Shown here in pieces: positions 7,732 through 17,283 of a stretch of 35,373 nt of DNA. The stretch is from assembly GCA_027488965.1 (NCBI GenBank), contig JAIYAO010000025.1, positions 1 through 35,373 on the forward strand, given 5' to 3'. This stretch comes from Alphaproteobacteria bacterium (GTDB lineage: Bacteria; Pseudomonadota; Alphaproteobacteria; Caulobacterales; Aquidulcibacteraceae). The notes under the pieces were generated by a model that saw only the letters and a list, made by a program, of their open reading frames with translations, was not told where the DNA came from and did not search any database. Position 1 is the first letter of the stretch. Each line of letters begins with the position of its first letter. Position numbers and translations under genes: made by a program.

Positions 7732-9362
7732 TGCGGCGGGTGTTTCGCGACAGGCGGGGCAGCGTGGCCATGCTCATGGCCATGTGCGGTATGGGGCTGG
7801 TGGGCGCTGCCGGCCTCGCGGTGGACATGGGGTCTGTCCATCTTCACGCGCGCCGTGCGCAGGGTGCGGCCGATCTCGCCGCGATCGCTGCGGCTTCCAC
7901 GCTCAGCGCGAGGCGTGCGCAGGAAACCGTTCGCGTGAACCTCGGCGGCGCAGCCCGCGCGCGCGTGACCTTCGGGAGCTACACGCCCGACCCGGCGCGC
8001 GCCGCGCGCGACCGGTTCACGCCCGGCGGCGATGTGGATGCCGCCCGCGTGGTGGTGGAGTCGCAGGCGCCGCTGTTCTTCGGCGCCGCGCTGCTCGGCA
8101 AAAGTTCGGTCACGGTGGAGCGGACCGCCATCGCCGCCCATGCCCGCATGGGCGCATTCACCCTGGGCACGCGGCTGGCGGCGTTGCGGGGCGGCGTGGC
8201 CAACGCGATCCTCTCCGGCCTGACGGGCACGTCGGTGACGCTGTCGGTGATGGACTACAACGCGCTGCTCGCCGCGGATGTCTCGCTCTTCCAGTACTTC
8301 GACGCCCTGCGCGCAGATCTGGACGTGACGGCGTCCACGTACGACGATCTGCTGTCCGCCGATGTGAAGGCGGCGGGCGCGCTGTCTGCGCTGGCGTCCG
8401 TGCTTGCCGCCACCGACCGGGCCGCGGAGGCCGCCGCCGTTTCCCGCCTCGCCGTGGCGGCGGGGGATGGGGCTACCGTGAAGCTCGGCACGCTGATCGA
8501 TCTGGGGCCCTATGCGGCGCAGGACCGGACGGCGGCGCCGCTCGACCTCTCGGTGGCGGCCTACGATCTCGCGCACATGGTCCTGCAGGGCGCCAACGCG
8601 CGCCGCCAGATCGAACTCGACATCCCGGACGCGGGCGTGCCTGGCATCGGTGAAATCACCGCGTGGCTCGCCATCGGCGAACCGCAGACCGGTGCGGCCT
8701 GGCTCACCATCGGCCCGGCGGGCGTCGCCCAGGTGCGCACCGCGCAAGCGCGGCTCTACGTCGATGCGGAAGTATTGAGTGCAGGGCTCGCGCCGCTGCG
8801 ACTGCCGGTGCTGGTGGAACTCGCATCCGCGGAGGCGCGCCTCGCCGACGTGCGCTGCGGGCAGAGCCCGTCCGCGCATGCCATGACGGTGGAGGTGCGG
8901 CCGGCCCTCGCGACCGTGGAGGTGGCCGACATCGACCTCCGGAATCTCGGCGTGTTCACCCGCGCGCTGGCGACCGAGCCCGCCACCATCCTCAAGTTGC
9001 CCGCGGTACGGCTGCGCGCGGAGGCGAAGGTGCGCCTAGGCTCGAAGGAGTGGCGCAAGGTTTCCTTCGATGGCGACGCCATCGCCGAGCACACGGTCAA
9101 ACGCGTCGCGTCGCGCGGCTTCACGGAGGGGCTCGCCTCCAGCGTGCTTGAGGACATCGAGATCGAGGCGACTGCGCTCGGGCTGTCGCTGACGCCCGCG
9201 ATCAAGGCTTTGACAAAGACGGCCGGCGCCGCATTCGGAGCCGCAGCGCCCGCGCTCGACGGCGTGATCGGGTCTGTGCTCGATGCTGCCGGCCTGTCGC
9301 TGGGCGAGGCGGATGTGCGGGCGGCGGGCGTCCGCTGCTTGCCGGCCGCGCTCGTGGGCTGA
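7731..9362 (+). CDS. TadG-like protein with putative Flp/Tad N-terminal membrane domain
   Basis: RDRRGSVAMLMAMCGMGLVGAAGLAVDMGSVHLHARRAQGAADLAAIAAAS; start overlaps the upstream TGA (TGATG). Confidence 0.8.
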   Translation: MRRVFRDRRGSVAMLMAMCGMGLVGAAGLAVDMGSVHLHARRAQGAADLAAIAAASTLSARRAQETVRVNLGGAARARVTFGSYTPDPARAARDRFTPGGDVDAARVVVESQAPLFFGAALLGKSSVTVERTAIAAHARMGAFTLGTRLAALRGGVANAILSGLTGTSVTLSVMDYNALLAADVSLFQYFDALRADLDVTASTYDDLLSADVKAAGALSALASVLAATDRAAEAAAVSRLAVAAGDGATVKLGTLIDLGPYAAQDRTAAPLDLSVAAYDLAHMVLQGANARRQIELDIPDAGVPGIGEITAWLAIGEPQTGAAWLTIGPAGVAQVRTAQARLYVDAEVLSAGLAPLRLPVLVELASAEARLADVRCGQSPSAHAMTVEVRPALATVEVADIDLRNLGVFTRALATEPATILKLPAVRLRAEAKVRLGSKEWRKVSFDGDAIAEHTVKRVASRGFTEGLASSVLEDIEIEATALGLSLTPAIKALTKTAGAAFGAAAPALDGVIGSVLDAAGLSLGEADVRAAGVRCLPAALVG

Positions 9363-9493
9363 CCGAAGCGCGAAGCCGTCGGCCAATTACATCGCAGGAT
9401 GAACGGACGCTTCAGGCGCGGGTCAGGCGCATTGCGCAAGTCTCTCCATCGAGGTCGCCGCCAACGTGGGCCGCCTGGATGAAGGAGAGTTCG

Positions 9494-9961
9494 ATGAAAC
9501 GTTTGCTCGCCGCCGCCGTCGTCGTGGCCGCACTTGCCGCCGCCGCGCCCGCCAGCGCCGAACCGCAACGCTACGACAGCGGCCGCGGCTATCAGGACGA
9601 TCACGGCTATCGGGATGATCGTGGCTATCGGGACGATCGTGGGTACCGTCCCAGCGCCGGCTACGATCACCGCGGCGGCCCCCAGCGCGGCGTGAACCGG
9701 TTCTCGCCTGATGACCTGCAGCGCCTGCAGGCGCGCATCGACTGGGGCGTCCGCTCTGGCGCGCTGAACCGGTATGAGGCGCGTCGCCTGCAGTATCAGC
9801 TGTCCGAATTGCGCGGGCGCGCGCGCTACTACTGGCGCACGGACGGCGTGTCGTGGCGGGAGCTGCAGGATATTGAACTCCGCTACGACTACCTCCGCGC
9901 TGAAGTGCGTCGCCAGATCCGGGACGACGACTACGGCCGCGGCGGCGGCTACCGCCGCTAG
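9494..9961 (+). CDS. Secreted/periplasmic hypothetical protein with GYRDDR repeats
   Basis: MKRLLAAAVVVAALAAAAPASAEP signal peptide; AAGGAGA upstream of ATG 9494; C-terminal RLQARIDWGVRSGALNRYEARRLQYQLSELRGRARYYWRTDGVSWREL alpha-helical domain. Confidence 0.8.
   Translation: MKRLLAAAVVVAALAAAAPASAEPQRYDSGRGYQDDHGYRDDRGYRDDRGYRPSAGYDHRGGPQRGVNRFSPDDLQRLQARIDWGVRSGALNRYEARRLQYQLSELRGRARYYWRTDGVSWRELQDIELRYDYLRAEVRRQIRDDDYGRGGGYRR
9587..9649. repeat. 18-bp tandem repeat (about 3.5 copies) inside a CDS
   Basis: GGCTATCAGGACGATCAC / GGCTATCGGGATGATCGT / GGCTATCGGGACGATCGT / GGGTACCGT. Confidence 0.9.
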
Positions 9962-9968
9962 CGCACGG

Positions 9969-10004
9969 GCGCGGCCTTCCTTCCTTGCGGAAGGGGGGCC
10001 GCGC
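9969..10004. terminator. Candidate bidirectional hairpin terminator between convergent genes
   Basis: GCGCGGCC (9969-9976) pairs with GGCCGCGC (9997-10004); inner CTTCC-TTGC-GGAAG stem (9980-9993). Confidence 0.65.
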
Positions 10005-10015
10005 ACCAGCGACGG

Positions 10016-10501
10016 TCAGGAGGAGGGCGCATCCAGGGTGTACTGGCTCTGCAGGTAGTTCTGCAGGCCCATGTCGTTGAGCGCCTGCAACTGTGTCTCG
10101 AGGAAATCGATGTGCTCCTCGGTGTCGTCGAGGATCTCCACGAAGAGTTCGCGCGACACATAGTCGTGCTTCTTCTCGGCGAGCGTCACCGCGCCCACCA
10201 GCGTCGTGCGCCCGCGCACCTCGGCGGCCAGGTCTGCGGCGAGCATCTCTGGAACGTTTTCCCCGATGGACAGCTTGTGCAGGTCCTGCAGGTTCGGAAA
10301 GCCTTCCAGCAGCAGCACGCGCTTGATGACCATGTCGGCGTGCTTCATCTCGCCGATGGATTCCTCGTACGTCTTCTTGCCCAGCTTGCCGTAGCCCATG
10401 CTCTCGTACATGCGGGCGTGCAGGAAATACTGGTTCACGCTGGTCAGTTCATTGGTCAGCACGGCGTTCAGCGCCTTGATGATCTCTGCGTCGCCCTTCA
10501 T
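10016..10501 (-). CDS. bfr: Bacterioferritin
   Basis: MKGDAEIIKALNAVLTNELTSVNQYFLHARMYESMGYGKLG...YEESIGEMKHADMVIKRVLLLEGFPNLQDL, with the heme-ligand-type Met in GEMKHAD. Confidence 0.96.
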   Translation of the reverse strand: MKGDAEIIKALNAVLTNELTSVNQYFLHARMYESMGYGKLGKKTYEESIGEMKHADMVIKRVLLLEGFPNLQDLHKLSIGENVPEMLAADLAAEVRGRTTLVGAVTLAEKKHDYVSRELFVEILDDTEEHIDFLETQLQALNDMGLQNYLQSQYTLDAPSS

Positions 10502-10624
10502 CTGAATCGCTCCTTGTCGCGCGCAACCTCGCGGCAATCGCTGCGGGCTTCAAGCTGACGCGCGCGGTTGCGGCGATTTATCTTCGCAATTGATTCTACG
10601 AACGATTTGCAGGGGCGTGTAGGC

Positions 10625-10831
10625 TCAGGCCGTGCGCAGGGTGAGCGCGCCGGCGCAGGGGGCGTCCTCGCTCCGGGCCTTGCGGATGCGGTCAGTGATC
10701 TCGGGGAGGCAGCGGCCGCACTGGACTTCGCACCCGTGGTGGGCGTGGACGGCCTTGGGCTTGCGCGCGCCGGCCCGGATGGCCTCGTCGACCTCTTTGC
10801 AGCGGATGCCGTTGCAGTTGCAGACGTACAT
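10625..10831 (-). CDS. bfd: Bacterioferritin-associated ferredoxin-like (2Fe-2S) protein
   Basis: [21 protein letters not shown]...[22 protein letters not shown] and CXXC cysteines of the BFD-like [2Fe-2S] domain. Confidence 0.9.
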   Translation of the reverse strand: MYVCNCNGIRCKEVDEAIRAGARKPKAVHAHHGCEVQCGRCLPEITDRIRKARSEDAPCAGALTLRTA

Positions 10832-10967
10832 GGCGGACTGGGCCTCCCCGGGGCGTGGGGTCCCCGATAATCGCTGTGTAGCCTGTTGCGCCTGCTTCTG
10901 CAAGTCACTCGCAACGGTTGGGCGAGCGGATGGCGGCGGGGGCTCAATCCGGCCAGGCCCCGCCCGT

Positions 10968-10996
10968 TTGCCGGACCCGGCACTTCAGCCTAGAAC
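10968..10996 (+). promoter_or_regulatory. Candidate rimO promoter
   Basis: TTGCCG, 17-nt spacer, TAGAAC, ending 31 nt before the rimO ATG. Confidence 0.4.
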
Positions 10997-11027
10997 CCGG
11001 GCTCCCGCCCATCTTTCAGGACAGTCC

Positions 11028-12356
11028 ATGGCCGCCCCGGCCAAGCCCCCCACCATCGGCATGGTCAGCCTCGGCTGCCCCAAGGCGCTCGTCGACAGCG
11101 AGCGCATCCTCACGCGCCTGCGCAGCGAGGGCTACGCGCTCACCGGCACGTACGAAGGCGCCGACCTCGTGGTGGTGAACACCTGCGGCTTCCTCGACAG
11201 CGCCAAGGCCGAAAGCCTCGACGCCATCGGGGAGGCGATCGCGGAAAACGGCCGGGTGATCGTCACGGGCTGTCTTGGCCTTGAGGGCGATCTCATCCGC
11301 AAGGCGCACCCGAAGGTGCTGTCGGTGACGGGGCCCCACCAGTACGAGGCGGTGGTGTCGGCGGTGCACGCGCACCTGCCGCGCGTGCACGACCCGAAGA
11401 TGGACCTGGTGCCGGAGTCCGGCCTGCGTCTCACGCCGCGCCATTACGCCTATCTGAAGATTTCCGAGGGCTGCAACAACCGCTGCAGCTTCTGCATCAT
11501 CCCGTCCATCCGTGGCGATCTCGTCTCGCGGCCGGCGAACGCCGTGCTGAAGGAGGCCGAAGCGCTGGTGAAGGCCGGGGTGAAGGAGATCCTCGTTATC
11601 AGCCAGGACACGTCCGCCTACGGCGTCGACGTGAAGTACGCCGAGAGCAAGTGGAAGGACCGCACGGTACGCGCGAAGTTTCACGATCTGGCGAAGGAAC
11701 TGGGCGATTTCGGCGTGTGGGTACGGATGCACTACGTCTATCCGTACCCGCACGTGGACGATGTCATCCCGCTCATGGCGGAGGGGAAGATACTTCCCTA
11801 CCTCGACATCCCGCTGCAGCACGCGAGCCCCGCCATCCTCAAGGCCATGCGCCGCCCGGCCAATCAGGAAAAAGTGCTGGAACGCATCGCGAAATGGCGC
11901 GCCATCTGCCCGGACATCACGATCCGCTCCTCGTTCATCGTGGGCTTTCCCGGCGAGACCGAAGCGGACTTCGAGACGCTGCTCGATTTCATTGAGGAAG
12001 CGCAGATCGATCGGGCCGGGGTCTTCAAGTACGAGAATGTGGCGGGCGCACCCTCGCGCGACCTTGGCGATCCTGTCGACGAGGACGAAAAGCAGGAGCG
12101 CTGGGAGCGCTTCATGGAGGCCCAGCAAGCGCTGGCGGACGCGCGCGGTCAGGCCATGGTGGGCCAGCGGGCGGAGGTCATCGTCGATGGCTGGGACGCC
12201 GACGCCCGCGTTTGGGAGGCGCGCACGAAGGCCGATGCTCCCGAAATCGACGGGATCGTGCGGATCAAGGCCGGGGCCAAGGCGCTGGCGGCAGGTGACC
12301 TGACATCCGTTGAGATCATGGCTGCGGCGGGGCATGAGTTGACCGCCAAGCTCTGA
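11028..12356 (+). CDS. rimO: Ribosomal protein S12 methylthiotransferase
   Basis: [42 protein letters not shown], radical-SAM [30 protein letters not shown]-like C-terminus. Confidence 0.96.
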   Translation: MAAPAKPPTIGMVSLGCPKALVDSERILTRLRSEGYALTGTYEGADLVVVNTCGFLDSAKAESLDAIGEAIAENGRVIVTGCLGLEGDLIRKAHPKVLSVTGPHQYEAVVSAVHAHLPRVHDPKMDLVPESGLRLTPRHYAYLKISEGCNNRCSFCIIPSIRGDLVSRPANAVLKEAEALVKAGVKEILVISQDTSAYGVDVKYAESKWKDRTVRAKFHDLAKELGDFGVWVRMHYVYPYPHVDDVIPLMAEGKILPYLDIPLQHASPAILKAMRRPANQEKVLERIAKWRAICPDITIRSSFIVGFPGETEADFETLLDFIEEAQIDRAGVFKYENVAGAPSRDLGDPVDEDEKQERWERFMEAQQALADARGQAMVGQRAEVIVDGWDADARVWEARTKADAPEIDGIVRIKAGAKALAAGDLTSVEIMAAAGHELTAKL

Positions 12357-12375
12357 CCTTCGGTTGGTGCGCCGC

Positions 12376-13008
12376 TCAGGCCTTCACCGTCTCCTGTGCG
12401 CTGCCCAGTGAGATCACCCGCTTCAGCGCATCCTCGGGACCGAGCGGCAGCGGCTTCAGGGCCTCGCGCGGCGCGTAGATGAGAAAGCCCGTGGTCGGGA
12501 TTGGCGCCTGGGGCACATACACCGCCACCATGCCCGCCTCGACGAGATCGGGCGCGTCGTTGGTGATGAAGCCGATCGTCCAGTACCCCTTCTGCGGAAA
12601 CTCGATGAGCACCGCATCCTTGAAGCTGCGCTGTTCGGGCGCCGCCACCTGCTTCACCACCTGCTTGGCGCCGCCGTAGATGGAGCGGATCAGCGGAACG
12701 CGAGCGACGAGGTCGTCAAACTCCTGGACGATGGCGCGGCCGAGGAAGTTTCCCGCCAGGGCCCCCAGCAGCGTCAGCGCCGTGATCGCCACCATTATGC
12801 CCGCGCCGGGCACCTGTTCGGCCGTCAGTCTGTAGGGGCCGGGCAGGAGCGGCAGCACGTTATTGTCCACCAGCCCCACGAACGCCACCACCAGCCACAG
12901 CGTCACCGCCAGCGGCAGGACGATGGCCACGCCCGCCAGGAAGCTGCGGCGGAACCAGCGGAGCACGCGCCCGCCTTCGGGCGGCGGCGGGTCAGGGGGC
13001 GGCGTCAT
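12376..13008 (-). CDS. DUF502 family membrane protein
   Basis: FRRSFLAGVAIVLPLAVTLWLVVAFVGLVDN...GALAGNFLGRAIVQEFDDLVARVPLIRSIYGGAKQVVKQV...GYWTIGFITN; start at 13008 (ORF extends to 13050). Confidence 0.88.
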   Translation of the reverse strand: MTPPPDPPPPEGGRVLRWFRRSFLAGVAIVLPLAVTLWLVVAFVGLVDNNVLPLLPGPYRLTAEQVPGAGIMVAITALTLLGALAGNFLGRAIVQEFDDLVARVPLIRSIYGGAKQVVKQVAAPEQRSFKDAVLIEFPQKGYWTIGFITNDAPDLVEAGMVAVYVPQAPIPTTGFLIYAPREALKPLPLGPEDALKRVISLGSAQETVKA

Positions 13009-13173
13009 GCAAGGCTCCGGAATCGGCAGCGACAGTGTAGCCGCGATCACGGAACGCGCACGCTGACCAGTTCGGGGGCGCCGCGTTCAATTCGGCGGCG
13101 CCGCGGCGCCACTCGGCTAGGCAGCGGGCGCGAAACACTTAAGGTCAAGGAACCCGGCGGCAGAAGGGCGTGG

Positions 13174-14583
13174 ATGTTCGACGAGATGTACGGGCCCGAC
13201 GGCGCCTCGCGGGCGCCCTATGCGGCGATCGCCCGGTGGCTCGATGGCCTGCCGCACGAGGCCCTGCGTGTGAAGGCCGACGAGGCGGAGCGGCTGTTCC
13301 GCCGGATCGGCATCACGTTTGCGGTCTATACTGAGGGCGGCGACCCCGAACGCCTCATCCCGTACGATCTCATCCCGCGGGTGCTGTCGGCGGCGGAATG
13401 GCGGCTCATCGAGCGCGGCCTGAAGCAGCGGACAAAGGCGCTGAACGCCTTCCTCGCGGACGTCTATGGCGCGGGTGAGATCATGGCGGCCGGCAAGGTG
13501 CCCGAGGCGCTGGTGCTGCGGAACCCGGGCTTCGAGGCGGTGATGCAGGGGCTTGCGGTCCCGGGGGGCGTCTACACGCACGTGGCGGGCATCGATCTGG
13601 TGCGCACGGGCCCGGACGATTTCTACGTGCTGGAGGACAACTGCCGCACGCCGTCCGGCGTCTCCTACATGCTGGAGAACCGCGTTGTAATGATGCGGCT
13701 CTTCCCCGATTTCTTCGCGCGCGCCGGCGTGGAGCCCATCGCGCGGTATCCCGAGATGCTGCTGCGGTCGCTGCAGTCGGTCGCCCCGCCGCGCTGCGAG
13801 GGAGAGCCTACGGTGGTCGTGCTCACGCCCGGCCAGTACAACAGCGCCTACTACGAGCATTCGTTTCTCGCCGACGAGATGGGCGTCGACCTTGTGGAGG
13901 GCGTCGATCTCGTCGTGCAGGACGGGGCGGTGTTCAAGCGCACGACGCAAGGGTTGCAGCGCGTCGACGTGATTTACCGGCGCATTGACGACGCGTTCCT
14001 GGATCCTCAGGTGTTTCGCGCCGATTCCGCGCTGGGCGTGCCGGGCCTCATCGACGCCTACAAGCGGGGCGCGGTCGCCATCGCCAATGCCGTCGGCGCC
14101 GGCATCGCCGATGACAAGGCGGTCTATGTCTATGTCCCCGAGATGATCCGCTTCTACCTCGGCGAGGAGCCGATCCTGAAGAACGTGCCCACCTGGCAGT
14201 GCGGCAAGGCCGATGAGCGCGCCTACGTGCTGGAGCACCTCGCGGAACTGGTGGTGAAGGAAACCCGCGGCTCCGGCGGCTACGGCATGCTCATCGGCCC
14301 GCAGGCGACGAAGGCCGAACGCACGGCGTTTGCAAGGAAGATCAAGGCCGATCCCGACGCCTACATCGCGCAGCCCACGCTCTCGCTCTCTACATGCCCC
14401 ACCTTCGTCGACAGCGGCGTCGCCCCGCGCCACGTGGACCTGCGCCCCTTCGTGCTGTCAGGCGCGCATGGCATCGACGTGGTGCCCGGCGGGCTGACGC
14501 GCGTGGCGCTGCGCGAAGGCTCGCTTGTGGTGAACTCCTCGCAGGGCGGGGGGACCAAGGACACCTGGGTGCTCCGGGGATGA
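13174..14583 (+). CDS. Circularly permuted type 2 ATP-grasp protein (COG2308 type)
   Basis: MFDEMYGPDGASRAPYAAIARWLDGLP, NAFLADVYG, VTHVAGIDLVRTGPDDFYVLEDNCRTPSGVSYMLENR, VKETRGSGGYGMLIGP, TCPTFVDSGVAPRHVDLRPFVLSG. Confidence 0.93.
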   Translation: MFDEMYGPDGASRAPYAAIARWLDGLPHEALRVKADEAERLFRRIGITFAVYTEGGDPERLIPYDLIPRVLSAAEWRLIERGLKQRTKALNAFLADVYGAGEIMAAGKVPEALVLRNPGFEAVMQGLAVPGGVYTHVAGIDLVRTGPDDFYVLEDNCRTPSGVSYMLENRVVMMRLFPDFFARAGVEPIARYPEMLLRSLQSVAPPRCEGEPTVVVLTPGQYNSAYYEHSFLADEMGVDLVEGVDLVVQDGAVFKRTTQGLQRVDVIYRRIDDAFLDPQVFRADSALGVPGLIDAYKRGAVAIANAVGAGIADDKAVYVYVPEMIRFYLGEEPILKNVPTWQCGKADERAYVLEHLAELVVKETRGSGGYGMLIGPQATKAERTAFARKIKADPDAYIAQPTLSLSTCPTFVDSGVAPRHVDLRPFVLSGAHGIDVVPGGLTRVALREGSLVVNSSQGGGTKDTWVLRG

Positions 14584-14601
14584 GGGGGGCGTCATTGTTT
14601 T

Positions 14602-14714
14602 CTTCCCCCGCTTGCGGGGGAAGTACCCGGCAAAGCCGGGGGATGAGGGTGGGCGCCGCGCGCGCCCCCATCGTCTCGCCTTCGGCGAGCCACTTCCCCC
14701 GCAAGCGGGGTAAG
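14602..14714. repeat. Compound palindromic (REP/BIME-like) element
   Basis: Terminal inverted arms CTTCCCCCGCTTGCGGGGGAAG (14602-14623) and CTTCCCCCGCAAGCGGGGTAAG (14693-14714), each itself palindromic, enclosing hairpins at 14626-14640, 14651-14667 and 14675-14689. Confidence 0.75.
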
Positions 14715-14731
14715 AAAATGGATTCGACCAG

Positions 14732-15664
14732 ATGCTAGCGCGCGCCGCCGAAAGCTTGTTCTGGCTCGCCCGCTACATGGAGCGCATGGACAACGTCGCG
14801 CGCCTCGTGGAGGCCGCGCAGTCCATGTCGGGCATGTCGGAGACGGCCGACGAGTGGCGCTCCGCGCTCGTGGCGTCCGGCTGCGACGAGGGCTACTTCG
14901 AGAAGCACGACGAACTCACGCAGGCGCAGGCGCTCCTCTACCTCACCCGCGATCCCGACAATCCTTCCGCCATCCTGTCGTGCCTCGACCGCGCCCGCAC
15001 CAACGCGCGCGCCATGCGCACGGCGCTGACGAGCGACATGTGGGATGCGGTGAACGCCTCGTGGCTCGATGCGCGCCGGCTGACGCCGGACGATTTCACC
15101 CCCGGGCGCATCGGCGAAACCATCGACTGGGTGAAGACCGTCGGCACGCGGTTCTACGGCGCCTATGCAGGCACCATGCTGCGCAACGAAATCTACTGGT
15201 TCACGCGGCTGGGCACCTTTATCGAGCGCGCCGACAACACCGCGCGCATTCTCGATGTGAAGTACCACCTGCTCCTGCCGCGCGACGAAGGCGTGGGTGG
15301 GGCGGTGGATTACTACCAGTGGACGTCGATCCTGCGTGCGGTATCGGCGGTGCGCGCCTACCAGGCGGTGTACCGCACCGAGGTGAAGCCCTGGAACATC
15401 GCCGACCTGCTGATCCTGCGCCCCGAGATGCCGCGCTCGCTGCGCGCCTGCTACGACAACATCGAGGAAGCGCTCGACCAGATCACCGAAACCCATGGCG
15501 GGCGGCGCGGCGAGTGCCACAGGCTGGCGGGCTCCATCGCGGCGGGGCTGCGGTACGGGCGCATCGACGATGTGTTCGCCCGGGGCCTGCACGAATACCT
15601 CACCGAGGTGATCGAACGCACGGCGCTGCTTGGCCTGGAGCTCAATGCCTTCTACATGCGGTGA
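14732..15664 (+). CDS. Alpha-E domain-containing protein (COG2307/DUF403)
   Basis: MLARAAESLFWLARYMERMDNVARLVEAAQSM...MRNEIYWFTRLGTFIERADNTARILDVKYHLLLP; follows the ATP-grasp gene. Confidence 0.93.
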   Translation: MLARAAESLFWLARYMERMDNVARLVEAAQSMSGMSETADEWRSALVASGCDEGYFEKHDELTQAQALLYLTRDPDNPSAILSCLDRARTNARAMRTALTSDMWDAVNASWLDARRLTPDDFTPGRIGETIDWVKTVGTRFYGAYAGTMLRNEIYWFTRLGTFIERADNTARILDVKYHLLLPRDEGVGGAVDYYQWTSILRAVSAVRAYQAVYRTEVKPWNIADLLILRPEMPRSLRACYDNIEEALDQITETHGGRRGECHRLAGSIAAGLRYGRIDDVFARGLHEYLTEVIERTALLGLELNAFYMR

Positions 15665-15665
15665 G

Positions 15666-16421
15666 ATGGCGTTCACCCGGCGCTACGACGGCGAGGAGCC
15701 GCAGCGCATCAACAAATGGCTGGCCCAGGCGGGCGTCTGCTCGCGCCGCGAGGCGGAGGCGCTGGTGGCGGGCGGTCGCGTCTTCATCGACGGCATCCGC
15801 GTCGACGATCCCGGCCGGAAAATCCTCAAGGGCCAGACGCTGACGCTGGAGGATGCGGGCGCCCGCACGGCGGCGACCATCGTGATGCACAAGCCGGTGG
15901 GGGTGGTGTCGGCGCAGCCGGAGCACGGCCAGACGCCCGCCGCGCGCCTGCTGACGCGCGAGGCGTTCTGCGGCGAAGGCGCGCCCATCGACACGGCGTC
16001 CCTCAGCCTCGCGCCGCTGGGCCGTCTCGACCAGGATTCGCGAGGTCTGCTGCTCCTGTCGGAGGATGGCGTGCTGGCGAAGGCGGTGATCGGGCCCACC
16101 TCGCGCCTCGACAAGGCGTACCGCGTGCGGGTGACGGGCGTGGTGACGCCGCGCAAGCTCGCGCTGCTGCGCCATGGCCTCACCCTCGACGGGCGCGTGC
16201 TCAAGCCCGCCGACGTCCGTGATTTCGGCGATGGCCGCCTGCGCTTCATCCTCACCGAGGGGCGCAACCGCCAGATCCGGCGCATGTGTGCGGCGGTGGA
16301 GCTTGAGGTGATCGATCTGCTGCGCACGCGCATAGGCCCGCTGACGCTGGGCGATCTGCCGGAAGGGCGATGGCGGTTGCTTTCTCCCGCGGAGCGGCAG
16401 GCGATGATCGACGCGGCGTAG
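15666..16421 (+). CDS. RsuA/RluB/RluF-family rRNA pseudouridine synthase
   Basis: RINKWLAQAGVCSRREAEALVAGGRVFIDG (S4 domain), PLGRLDQDSRGLLLLSEDG, LDKAYRVRVTG, LTEGRNRQIRRMCAAVELEVIDLLRTRIGPLTLG. Confidence 0.93.
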   Translation: MAFTRRYDGEEPQRINKWLAQAGVCSRREAEALVAGGRVFIDGIRVDDPGRKILKGQTLTLEDAGARTAATIVMHKPVGVVSAQPEHGQTPAARLLTREAFCGEGAPIDTASLSLAPLGRLDQDSRGLLLLSEDGVLAKAVIGPTSRLDKAYRVRVTGVVTPRKLALLRHGLTLDGRVLKPADVRDFGDGRLRFILTEGRNRQIRRMCAAVELEVIDLLRTRIGPLTLGDLPEGRWRLLSPAERQAMIDAA

Positions 16422-16426
16422 CTGAC

Positions 16427-16441
16427 ACCGCCGTTGGCGGT
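16427..16441. terminator. Small hairpin between convergent genes
   Basis: ACCGCC-GTT-GGCGGT immediately after the pseudouridine synthase stop; no strong U-tract. Confidence 0.35.
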
Positions 16442-16481
16442 CCAACCTACGACGGGCAGGGATACGGGCAGCCGCCTCCGC

Positions 16482-17279
16482 CTACATCAGCCCCAGCGCC
16501 TTCAGACTTGCCTGGCCGTGTTTGCCGATCACCAGATGGTCGTGGACCTTGAGGCCGATCGTGGAGGCGGCGACGACGATCTCGCGGGTGATCTCCACGT
16601 CGGCGTTGGAGGGGCGGGGATCGCCGCTGGGGTGGTTGTGCACGAGGATGAGGGCGGCGGCGCGCAGCTCGATGGCCCGGCGCAGCACTTCGCGCGGATA
16701 GACAGGGGCGTGGTCGTGCCCGCCTTCGCCCTGCACCTCGTCGGCGATGATCTGGTTCTTCACGTCGAGGAACAGCACGCGGAACTGCTCGCGCGTGGCG
16801 TGCTGCATGGCGATGCGGCAGTATGCGACGAGCTTGCTCCAGTCGCCTACGTGGGTCTTGCGCTTCGCCTCCGCGCGCGACACGCGCTCCAGCGTCGCCT
16901 GCAGCACCTTGAGATCGAGCGCCACGGCCTCGCCGGCGCCGGGCATCTCCGCCAGTCGGGCGGGATCGGCGGCGAGTACGGCGGCGAGGTCGCCGAACCG
17001 CTCGATCAGCAGCTTGGCGAGCGGCTTGGTGTCGCGGCGCGGGATGGTGCGGAAGAGCAGGAGTTCAAGCAACTCGTAATCCGCCAGCGCGTCGGGGCCC
17101 GCCTCCGCGAAGCGCTTGCGCAGGCGGGCGCGGTGATCGTGGTAGTGCGGAGCAGCGGGCTCCGGCGCCGGGCGCGTCGTGGTGGTTTTCCGCGGTGGCG
17201 GCGGTGCAACCATGCCGGGCGGCGCAAACAGACCGCCCGCCTCTTCAACCTGCTGTGGCCGCTTTGCCCGCCCGGCCAC
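16482..17279 (-). CDS. radC: RadC family protein (JAB/MPN domain)
   Basis: [90 protein letters not shown]. Confidence 0.95.
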   Translation of the reverse strand: MAGRAKRPQQVEEAGGLFAPPGMVAPPPPRKTTTTRPAPEPAAPHYHDHRARLRKRFAEAGPDALADYELLELLLFRTIPRRDTKPLAKLLIERFGDLAAVLAADPARLAEMPGAGEAVALDLKVLQATLERVSRAEAKRKTHVGDWSKLVAYCRIAMQHATREQFRVLFLDVKNQIIADEVQGEGGHDHAPVYPREVLRRAIELRAAALILVHNHPSGDPRPSNADVEITREIVVAASTIGLKVHDHLVIGKHGQASLKALGLM

Positions 17280-17283
17280 GGCG

